Shown here: piece by piece, positions 46,465-55,703 of the stretch
Position numbering within the stretch: position 1 is the stretch's first letter
How the letters are laid out: each line of letters begins with the position of its first letter
Program-made: the position numbers and the translations under genes
The notes under the pieces: model-generated
Told to the model about the DNA's origin: nothing
Seen by the model: only the letters and a program-made list of their open reading frames with translations
Databases searched by the model: none
Source of the DNA: Zingiber officinale
Taxonomy: Eukaryota; Streptophyta; Magnoliopsida; Zingiberales; Zingiberaceae
Reading direction: 5' to 3'
DNA: 64,000 nucleotides
Assembly (NCBI RefSeq): GCF_018446385.1
Contig: NC_056000.1
Location: forward strand, 53,104,722-53,168,721

Positions 46465-48700
46465 ATGGCTAGCTCCTCCCAACCTCAAGACTAAACCCTC
46501 GGCCCATGGTATACTACCCTGGAGTTGCGCTTCGATCGGCGCGACGCCGATATTTTGATGGACTCTTTTGAAATCCCTTCTGATTTTGAACTTATATTAC
46601 CTTCCCCCTCCGCTCGGCCACACAAACCGTCGCGCGGAGCTTTCTGCGTCTTCCGCGACCAGTTCGTCACCGGTCTGCGTTTTCCCATCCATCCGTTCAT
46701 CGTAGAGGTTTGCAACTTTTTCGGCGTTCCGCTCAGAAGCCTAGTCCCCAACACCTTCCGCCTTTTATGCGGCGTGGTCGTTTTGTTCAAAGCCCACAAT
46801 ATCCCCCTCTGACCGGAGGTTTTCTATTATTTTTATTACCCTAAGCAGTCCGAGCCGGGCACATATATGTTCCAGGTTCGACCTGGTTTAGTTTTATTCA
46901 ATAAACTGCCTTCTTCCAATAAGCATTGGAAAGAATTCTACTTCTACCTTCGTATGCCCAAGCGGGCTCCCTTCCGGACGCAGTGGTAGATCGGACCACC
47001 AACCTCACCAGAGCTCAAAAGGTTCAAAACCCGACCAGACTATCTTCATGCCGCAAACATGCTAGCCGGTCTGAGGTTTGACATCAACAAGTTCTTGCCT
47101 GAAGGGGTGATGTATATATTCGGTCTGAGTCCGATCAGGACCCCCCTTCTGAGCGGCTTTGGTAAGAATTTTACTTTGTGCATTCACTTTGATTGCTAAC
47201 TGATTTTCTCCTTTTTCCTTTGCAATGGACATCGTCATGGAGTCCGTGATGGCTGGCATTTTAAAAAGAAAGGCTTCGGCGCTCGAGGCCGCAGCTGCTA
47301 AAGAGATGGAGCAATTGGGCATTCAGCCGGTCGGCTCTAATGAAGGAGAGAGCGAGACAAATGCTGGGGAGTCGGCCACTCAGGCTTCTCTCCCGGAGCC
47401 AGCGGCTGCCGCAACTGCTAGTCGAGAGCCTTCCGTCCGGGATGAAGGCTTGGCTCAGGAGGAGGAGCGCCCCCTCCGTCAAAAGAGGCGCCGCACGGAG
47501 ACACCACTCCGCTCGGCTACATCTGCGGTCCATCCCGCCGAGCGGACCACCGCGGATTCCCGAGGCAAGGCTCCAGCTGTGGAGGCTATTTCGTCCGATC
47601 GGACCCCCTCCCAATTGGATGCGTCCGCGGACCCCTTGGAGGCTATACCCGTTAGCTCCTTTCCGCCCGCTCCCCGCCAAGTCCATCGTTTAACAATTTT
47701 GTCCCAGTTTTCGGCGCCGGCCTCTGATCCTTCCCCGGCTTCCACCCAGACGACCCCCGGTCGGCACCGCACCATCCGGGTTTCTTTGCATCTTCCCACC
47801 GAGGAATTAATGCCTGAGGCCGCTCGGCCGACTGCGCCCGAGCACATGATCACAATGAAGGGGCCCTTAGCCGAGATGTGGGCCGACGCTCGGGCGCGCG
47901 TCGCAATGATTCCCCTTAGCAACTTGGCCAACAACCACATGCAACAGGCCACGGGGGTAAGTTTATTTTTTCAAGTCCTTTACGCATTCTTTCCGATCGG
48001 CCATTAACAATCTCTCTTTTGTCAGCGATGGGTGGAGGAGATTGCTGTCTCCAATCGGCTCGCTATGGTGGACGAGGAGCTCAAAAGGCTACGGAGTTCG
48101 GGCGGCGCTCCTTCCCAAGGCCCATCATATGCCGAGCTGCAGAAGGAGCTCAAAAAGACCCAAGACTTATTGGAGGCCGAACGAAAGAAGACGGCCGATC
48201 AAGCTCACAATCTGGCCGAACTTGATCGCCTGAATAAATCACTGGATCGCAAGATAAGCCTGGCCACCGAGCGGAAGAAAACGGCTATCTCCGATCTGGA
48301 GAAGAAGAACGTAGAGGCTCGGGGGCTGGAGCAAAAAGTTAAAGAGCTGATGGACCAACTGGCCAACGAGAAGACTGCCCGCTCGGATGAGGTGACGAAA
48401 CTCGAGGCTATTTTACAAGAACACCAGGCAGCCATCGATGCTTCCCGAGCGTCCCTTAAAGAATATCAAGAGGCCGAGCCAAGCCGGGTCGCTGCCTTGA
48501 GACAGAATTACTTCCATTCGGCCGAATTTTCGGAGAAAGTTTGTGAGCGGATGTACACAGCTTTTGAACTTGCCATGACTACCACGACAGACTACTTGAA
48601 GTCCAAAGGGCAACTTTCTGATTCCGCCACTATTCCAGCTCAAGACCAGGCGACGCTCCTTAGTACCATCCCGAAGGATCTTTACGATTATTTAGAATAG
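46465..48700 (+). pseudogene. R2 antisense gene (Tat aORF)
   Basis: Same gene as in R1. Exon 1 from ATG 46,465 encodes the putative gypsy-type transposon domain (FRDQFVTGLRFPIHP, FIVEVCNFFGVPLRSLVPN, SSNKHWKEFYFYLRMPKRAP), but in-frame stops occur near 46,492, 46,810 and 46,987. A GTAAGAAT donor follows at about 47,162. The next exon encodes a low-complexity Ala/Glu/Pro-rich segment (about 47,225-47,955, donor GTAAGT). The last exon (from about 48,027, acceptor TTGTCAG, to 48,700) gives an uninterrupted coiled coil of about 220 residues ending in FSEKVCERMYTAFELA and YLKSKGQLSDSA. The longest intact part is this coiled-coil exon. Confidence 0.82.
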
Positions 48701-49059
48701 AAGTTTGCATGTTATTCGGCCGCTCGGCCAAAAAACTATCCCTTTTTGTAATTTGGCCACTCGGCCTTATTTTCTCTAATGATATGATATCCTTTTGCTT
48801 GCTTTGTCCTTTTGCTAATCAATATGTGTGCCATCCGCTCGGCTCAACAAGCCCCGTTTGGATTCCCTCACTTCTCCTTGTTATTCATTCGCCTCTCATC
48901 CCACCTTTCTTGTGTTCGAAAGGGATTTTTTACGAAGTATTTTACATAGCTTGTCCGCTCGGCTGAATATATCCTGCTTCGCAAATAGGATTTTCGATAT
49001 ACGTTCGCGAAGTACCTTTGGTTCATTGGCCGAACGACCAAATGACTAACAAGTTGACC

Positions 49060-50240
49060 TCTTTATTGTATTTCGGCTGGAGGGTTTATAGTTGCCGGCG
49101 CGACTCTCGATTTTTAACGTCGGAGCTCGACGGTCTTCAGCTCGGAGGATTTATAGTCGCCGGCGCGACTCTCGATTTTTAACGTCGGAGCTTGACGGTC
49201 TTCTGCTCGGAGGGTTTATAGTCGCCGGCTCGACTCTCGATTTTTAACGTCGGAGCTCGACGGTCTTCCGCTCGGAGGGTTTATAGTCGCCGGCTCGATT
49301 TTAACGCCTGAGCTCGACGGTCTCCGGAGGGTTTATAGTCACCGCGCGACTCTCGACGGAGCTCGACGGTCTTCCGGAGGGTTTATAGTCGTCGACTCGT
49401 CTCTTTAACGCCGAGCTCGACGGTCTTCCGCTTGAGGGTTTATAGTCCGACTCGACTCGATTTTTAACGCCGGAGCTCGACGGTCTTCCGCCGGAGGGTT
49501 TATAGTCCGGCGCGACTCTCGATTTTTGGAGCTCGACGGTCTTCCGCTGAGGGTTTATAGTCGCCGACTCGAAATTTAACGTCGGAGCTTGACGGTCTTC
49601 CGCTCGGAGGGTTTATAGTCGCCGTGATTCTCGATTTTAATGCCTGAGCTCGACGGTCTTCCTCGGAGGGTTTATAGTCGCCGCCGATTTTTAACGTCGG
49701 AGCTCGACGGTCTTCCGCTCGGAGGGTTTATAGTCGCCGGCGCGACTCTCGATTTTTAACGTCGGAGCTCGACGGTCTTCCGCTCGGAGGGTTTATAGTC
49801 GCCGACGCGACTCTCGATTTTTAACGTCGGAGCTCGACGGTCTTCCGCTCGGAGGGTTTATAGTCGCCGGCGTGACTCTCTATTTTTAACGTCGGAGCTC
49901 GACGGTCTTCCGCTCGGAGGGTTTATAGTCGCCGGCGCGACTCTCGATTTTTAACGTCGGAGCTCGACGGTCTTCCGCTCGGAGGGTTTATAGTCGCCGG
50001 CGCGACTCGATTTTTAACGTCGGAGCTCGACGGTCTTCCGCTCGGAGGGTTTATAGTCGCCGGCGTGACTCTCTATTTTTAACGTCGGAGCTCGACGGTC
50101 TTCCGCTCGGAGGGTTTATAGTCGCCGGCGCGACTCTCTATTTTTAACGTCGGAGCTCGACGGTCTTCCGCTCGAAGGGTTTATAGTCGTCGGCTCGACT
50201 CACGATTTTTAATGTCAGAGCTCAACGGTCTTCAAGACTA
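49060..50240. repeat. R2 65-bp GC-rich tandem array, about 18 copies
   Basis: Each unit contains GGGTTTATAGTCGCCGG, CGACTCTCGATTTTTAACG and TCGGAGCTCGACGGTCTTCC. Copies from about 49,680 to 50,160 are nearly identical, while 49,270-49,640 carries many short deletions. It lies exactly where pol (-) and the antisense gene (+) converge. Confidence 0.93.
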
Positions 50241-50547
50241 ATTTCAACATGGTCGTTCGGCGAAGATTGGCAAATGCCTCTTTTATTATTTTGCTTCCTG
50301 CATTACAAGGACATAGGCGACCAAAAGATACACAAAATGAGTTACATTAGCGCACCTCTCACCCAGCTTGGTACGGCTGGAGATGATTCACGCTCCATGG
50401 TCAATCCAGCCACCGTCCGTCTTCATCCTCCAAGTAATAAACACCCGAGCAGAGCTTTTCGGTTATTTTGAAGGGGTCCGCCCAAGGAGCCTCCAGCTTG
50501 CCAACGTCGCTGGCCGACTTTACTTTCTTCCACACTAGGTCGCCGAC

Positions 50548-51573
50548 TTAGAATGCTCTAGGGATCACGCGCCGGTTGTAATTCTGCTTCATCCTCTGCC
50601 GGTACGCCATCAGCCAGACGGACGCTTTGGCTCGCTCTTCATCAATCATGTCCAATTCCATGTTCCTCCGCTCGGCGTTATCATCATCATAATTCTGGAT
50701 CCGGACGGACTCGATGTCGACTTCAACCGGGATAACCGCTTCACCGCCATACACTAAATGGAACGGCGTGACGCCCGTTCCCTCTTTTGGAGTCGTGCGG
50801 ATGGCCCATAGGACGTCTGGCTGTTCGTCCACCCAACTTCCCCCTATGTGGTCAGGTTGAACTCGGAGAATTCTGAGTATTTCTCTGTTGGTTACTTCCG
50901 CTTGGCCGTTACTCTGGGGATATGCCACGGAAGTGAAGTGTTGTTCAATGCCATAACTTTTGCACCATTCTTCGAGCTGCTTCCCGACGAACTGCCGCCC
51001 ATTATCAGATACGAGCCGGCGAGGGATGCCGAAACGACAGATTATATGTTGCCAGATAAACTTCTTGACCATCTGTTCGGTGATCTTGGCTAGTGGCTCA
51101 GCCTCCACCCATTTGGAAAAAATAGTCGACCGCCACCAGTAGAAACTTCCGCTGACCGGTCGCCTAGGGAACGGACCCATGATATCCATTCCCCACTGGT
51201 CGAACGGACATGATATTGTAGATGCTTTCATTTCCCCCGCCGGTCGGTGGGAGACGTTGTGATACTTCTGGCAAGAAAGGCATGTCGCGACGGTCTGAGC
51301 GGCGTCTGTGTGCAGTGTTGGCTAGAAGTATCCGGCCAGCAAGATCTTCCTGGCCAGCGATCGTCCGCCCGGATGCCCCCCACACGATCCTTGGTGCACT
51401 TCGTGGAGGATGTACTCCGCATCTTCTGAGCTCACACACTTCAATAGTGGGCAGGAGAAAGCCTTCTTGTAGAGTTGGTCTCCAATGAGCGTGAACAGAC
51501 CGGCTCTCCTCCTTAATAGCTGGGCTGCTTCCCGATCGGGTTGGGTGAATCTGCACTTTCTCTTTTTCTTCAT
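50548..51573 (-). pseudogene. R2 integrase
   Basis: The N-terminal zinc region (YILHEVHQGSCGGHPG, LARKILLAGYF) lies at 51,573-51,322. The core frame, 51,231-50,548, keeps all three catalytic acids: WGMDIMGPFP, LVSDNGRQF and QSNGQAEVTNREI. The C-terminal region follows, with MELDMIDEERAKASVW. A frame change lies between zinc region and core, around 51,300. The best preserved enzyme in either Gypsy element, but without RT it is part of a dead element. Confidence 0.82.
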
Positions 51574-52312
51574 ACACCAAAGAGGGTGGTTTTTCAGTTA
51601 TGGCGTTTACCTCGATCCTTGGCGCCTTCCGAGCGGAATTAGCTTCAGCCCAGACCATCTCGACGTAGCATCGCTGAGCTGCCAGCTGGTCTCCTCGCAC
51701 TTCTCCCACTTTATCTTGCACCGGGAACTTGATTTTCTGGTGGAAGGTGGAGACGGCCGCTCGGAACTCGCTGAGCGCCAGTCGCCCCAAGATAACGTTG
51801 TATGCTGAGGGAGAGTCGACAACGACAAAGTTTGCAGTCCGCGTCCTTCTGAGCGGTTCCTCTCCCAGCGAAATAGCCAGTCGGACCTGTCCGACCGGCA
51901 GAACTTCATTGCCCGTAAACCCGTAGAGGGGGGTTGTCATGGGCAGCAGCTCGGCTCGATCTATTTGCAGTTGGTCGAAGGCCTTCTTGAATATAATATT
52001 GACAAAGCTTCCTGTATCGATGAAAACGTGATGAATAGTATAGTTAGCTATTACCGCTTTAATGAGGAGAGCGTCGTCATGTGGCACTTCGACTCCCTCC
52101 AAGTCCCTGGGCCCGAAACTGATTTCGGGACCGCTCGCCCGTTCTTGGCTGCAGCCGACCGCATGGATCTGAAGCTGTCTGACGCTCGCCTTCCTTGCTC
52201 TGTTGGAGTCGCCTCCGGTCGGCCCCCCAGCGATGATGTTGATTTCACCTCGGGAAGTGTTACTTCTATTTTCTTCTTCCCGAGCGGACGACCTAGGCCG
52301 TTCCTTAGACAC
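51574..52312 (-). pseudogene. R2 protease region
   Basis: An open frame holds LEGVEVPHDDALLIKAVIANY, VFIDTGSFVNIIFKKAF (DTG catalytic motif), QLQIDRAELL and FVVVDSPSAYNVILGRLAL, typical of Gypsy proteases. It ends in EEKEKVQIHPTRSG, the point where RT begins in R1. The frame then passes into a shadow of integrase DNA, so the RT/RNase H block is deleted here. Confidence 0.82.
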
Positions 52313-52478
52313 CCGGGGATTGTTCTCGTGCCTCTGAGGGTGATACCGCTCAGGAGACTGTCGTCGATCGGCTTCACGGTGTCGCTCCCCGGGGCACGGG
52401 GTGGGCGATCAGGGGAAGGCTCTGACAATCTCTTGTATTATGCGTGTCTGTCCGGTGAAATGAGCAAAACATTGGGGT

Positions 52479-53510
52479 CTATACCTTCTTTTTAGGTTTG
52501 GGCCGCTCGGCAGATACTTCTTGAATGGCGTGGGATCTTGCATGTTGCTGGGGGCGGGCTGCTTCAGCTCGCGGTCCTCTGGGCGGCTGATGAGTAGTGT
52601 GCGGCTTCCACTCGGCAGTGGGCGCCTGCTCGGTTAGAGCTTCCTTCCTTCGGGCCGCTTGGGCTTCCTCCACATTGATGTATTCATTGGCCTGGTGTAA
52701 CATATGATCGTAGTCTCGGGGCGGCTTCCGAATGACCGAGCGGAAGAAGTCCCCGTCCACGAGGCCTTGCGTGAACGCATTCATCATCGTTTCTGAGGTG
52801 GCCGTTGGAATATCCATGGCCACCTGGTTGAATCGTCGTATATAAGCTCTGAGCGGCTCTCTGGGCTCTTGCTTGATGGCGAACAGGCTGACACTTGTCT
52901 TCTGATAACGCCGACTGCTTGCGAAATGGTGGAGGAAGGCTGTGCGGAACTCCTTGAAACTTGTAATGGATTCGTCCGGCAGCCTCCGGAACCACCGTTG
53001 CGCCGACCCCGAGAGGGTGGTAAGGAACACCCGACACTTTACTCCATCTGTATATTGATGAAGGGTAGCTGTGTTGTCGAACTTACCCAGATGATCATCC
53101 GAGTCGGTGGTTCCGTTGTACTCACCGATCGCCGGGGGCACATAGTGCTTTGGTAGAAGGTCCCGCAGGATGACCTCTGAAAATTGCCGGTTGATCCGCT
53201 CGGGGGAGGCGTCCGTTCGGGGGGCCTTGCTTTTTCTATTGTCTCGCATAGGCACCTCGTCGGATGAAGATCCTCGATCTCAATTAACTGCTGCGGCTTT
53301 AGGAGGCGTACGGAATAGGGTCCGATGAAATGGAACCGTGGCCGGGGGTGCATCCGCTCGACCTCCCGATGCGGACGTCGCTTGTTGCTCCATCCGCTTG
53401 GCTTGTGCCTTCTGTTTTTGTTCCACAAGCTTAGCTGCTCTTGTTTCGATCAGAGTGTCGAGCTCCTCCGTGGAGAGCATCACCGTATGCGGTCGTCCAG
53501 TTTCGTCCAT
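52479..53510 (-). pseudogene. R2 gag
   Basis: Two frames. 53,510-53,280 (MDETGRPHTVMLSTEELDTL...) is a coiled-coil N-terminus. 53,255-52,479 is the retrotransposon gag domain with HLGKFDNTATLHQY, CRVFLTTLSGSAQRWFRRLP, SITSFKEFRTAFLHHFA and YDHMLHQANEYINVEEAQAA. It ends at a stop after KPKKKV. A zinc-knuckle-like FCSFHRTDTHNTRDC follows in another frame near 52,440. One frame break separates the N-terminus from the gag domain. Confidence 0.82.
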
Positions 53511-53536
53511 TGCTTCCGCTCGGATGCAGGTGCGTT

Positions 53537-53555
53537 CCCACAGACGGCGCCAAAT
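53537..53555 (-). other. R2 primer-binding region
   Basis: Minus-strand TTTGGCGCCGTCTGTGGGA abuts the 5' LTR. The form is typical of Athila/Tat elements; the priming tRNA was not identified here. Confidence 0.75.
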
Positions 53556-54391
53556 TGATCCTGTCCGAACGCTGAATCAACGGACGCTGGGCACGTGGCG
53601 CTCTCTGAATTGCTGACGTAGATCTCCGACCGATCGTATGGACCTCCGGCGAACCTGCAAGGAAGTCGGGCCGGGAGGGGGTTCTCGGCGATGACTCTCC
53701 GACGCTCAAGTCAGGCAAGAGGAAATGCAAAAATGGCTTCGGATACGAGAGAATGCATGATCGCGTAAAAAGCGTACCTCCGACGAAGTGTGAGGACCCT
53801 TATATAGAGCTGTGAAGAAGCTTATGCACATACACCGAGGTGAATACGTGTCCTCTTACCATACCTCAGTATGGGCTTGTTAGAGGAGCTTGCCTGACAC
53901 CATACTGCTACAGTCCGAGCACCTCTCTGATGGGACAGTAGAACCTTCCGTCATGGGCTTTTGCGTATGGGTTAGTCGTCGAACACGCTGGTTGTCAGAA
54001 GATGTCCCTCGATGTTTCCCTTGTCCTTTTGTCTCTTCTGTTCCCGCGCCGAGCATCTGGCCGCTCGGCAGTCCCCTCACGTCCGACCGGACGTAAGTAC
54101 TGATCCGCTCGGGAGATTTCAAGTCGTGTGCTCGGATGAAACTGTTCACAGTATTACTGCTTGATGCATTCGGCCGAGCGGGCTACCCGCTCGGCCATAC
54201 GACCCTGTTCAACATGAGCGTCGGAACCCTGACTCCCCGTCGGGGTGTCTTTGCTTCCGTTCGGAACTTTCGGCCTGTCGCCCCAATCTCTATCTGCTCG
54301 GCCAAGCCTCTGGTTGACCTCTTACTTTTCAACCTCCATGTGACATTGACTCTGCTTAAAAGGGGGGTCCCCCATCCTCACTGCCGGATCA
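53556..54391 (-). repeat. R2 5' LTR (right)
   Basis: 836 bp. Minus-strand TATATAAGG at 53,798-53,806 is the promoter TATA. It is followed by ATTGA (54,392-54,396) instead of the ATAAC found on the left. One partner in the inferred LTR-LTR inversion. Confidence 0.93.
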
Positions 54392-54831
54392 ATTGATAAA
54401 AAAATATTGACCATAAAAATGTTGTTGTTCTTTACAGCGTTGACCGTGGCTTCTTTGTGATGTAATACATTCGATGTCTCCTATATGATATGAAGATGGA
54501 CTTCAAACAAGGAGACATGAAAAAGATTAGAATTGATGTGATGGTATCAATTTTGAGGGATAAGTATTTTAAAACTTTGGATTAAATATCCAGTCTTGTA
54601 AAGCAAAAACTTGTATAGAATGTAAATGAACTTATTACGTAGTGTAGGTAGTTTAATATCTTTGTATGTAGTCTTTGTTGTATAATACGGTGGTATGTAG
54701 TATATGAGAAGATTATAAACTGTCACTGAAATATTAATAATATTGCATAGTGATTAGTCAAATATAAGTCACAATATACAAAATGCGATGCTGGTGCTTA
54801 TCAGTGTAAAGACACAATGTATATAAGTTAT
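54392..54831. other. inverted 440-bp MULE segment between opposed LTRs
   Basis: Flanked by ATTGA (left) and GTTAT (right). Re-inverting it would give ATAAC on both sides of R2 and TCAAT on both sides of the solo LTR. It contains the last exon of gene B on the + strand, opposite to the rest of that gene. Confidence 0.9.
54438..54585 (+). pseudogene. last exon of ULP-type gene B, inverted, catalytic Cys lost
   Basis: Acceptor TTCTTTACAG, then codons reading (S)VDRGFFVM, stop, YIRCLLYDMKMDFKQGD, KKIRIDVMVSILRDKY and a terminal TAA at 54,583-54,585. This is the end of a C48 (ULP1) peptidase, where DCG carries the nucleophile. Here the Cys codon is CGT (Arg, 54,445-54,447), and a TAA (54,463-54,465) lies four codons further on in place of a usual Lys. 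The phase matches the donor at 55,704 on the other strand. Confidence 0.85.
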
Positions 54832-55667
54832 TGATCCGACAGTGAGGATGGGGGACCCCCCTTTTAAGCAGAGTCAACGCCACGTGGAGGTTGAAAGGTA
54901 AGAGGTCAACCAGAGGCTTGGCCGAGCGGATAGAGATTGGGGCGACCGACCGAAAGTTTCGAACTGAAGCAAAGACACCCCGACGGGGAGTCGGGGTTCC
55001 GACGCTCATGTTGCACAGGGTCGTATGGCCGAGCGGATAGCCCGCTCGGCCAAAGACATCAAGCAGTAATACTGTGAACAGTTTCATCCGAACACACGAC
55101 TTGAAATCTCCCGAGCGGATCAATACTTACGTTTGGTCGGACGTGAGGGGACTGCCGAGGGGCCAGACGCTCGGCGCGGGAACAGAAGAGACAAAAGGAC
55201 AAGGGAAACATCGAGGGACATCTTCTGACAACCAGCGTGTTCTACAACTAACCCATACGCAAAAGCCCATGACGGAAGGTTCTACTGTCCCATCAGAGAG
55301 ATGCTCAGACTGTAACAGTATAGTGTCAGACAAGCTCCTCTGACAAGCCCATACTGAGTTATGGTAAGAGGACACGTATTTGCCTCGGTGTGTGTGCATA
55401 AGTTTCTTCACAGCTCTATATAAGGGTCCTCACACTTCGCCGGAGGTACACTTTTGACGCGATCACGCATTCTCTCGTATCCGAAGCCACTTCTACATTT
55501 CCTCTTGCCTGACTTGAGCGTCGGAGGGTCGTCGCCGGGAATCCCCTCCCGGCCCGACTTCCTTGCAGGTTCACCGGAGGTCCATACGACCGGTCGGAGA
55601 TCTACGTCAGCAATTCGGAGAGTGCCACGTGCCCAGCGTCCGTTGATTCAGCGTTCGGACAGGATCA
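54832..55667 (+). repeat. solo LTR of the R2 family, opposite orientation
   Basis: 836 bp, the same length as both R2 LTRs, starting TGATCCGACAGTGAGG on the + strand. A TATATAAG box lies at 55,417-55,424. Flanks are GTTAT (left) and TCAAT (right). These do not match each other but are the reverse complements of R2's two flanks. It lies in an intron of gene B. Confidence 0.93.
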
Positions 55668-55703
55668 TCAATTATTTATATTCACACGTTGTGCTCGATT
55701 TAC

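Larger units (their letters stand above)
44970..54391 (-). mobile_element. Tat-like Ty3/Gypsy retrotransposon R2, RT/RNase H deleted
   Basis: 9,422 bp on the minus strand with two 836-bp LTRs. The primer-binding region TTTGGCGCCGTCTGTGGGA lies next to the right (5') LTR, and the purine tract GAAGGGGAGGCAAG next to the left (3') LTR. Order: gag, protease, integrase, tandem array, antisense gene. Protease runs directly into the integrase zinc region, so the RT and RNase H present in R1 are missing. R2 is non-autonomous. Flanks are ATAAC (left) and ATTGA (right). Neither matches the other, but both match the flanks of the solo LTR at 54.8-55.7 kb, which is explained by an inversion. Confidence 0.9.
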
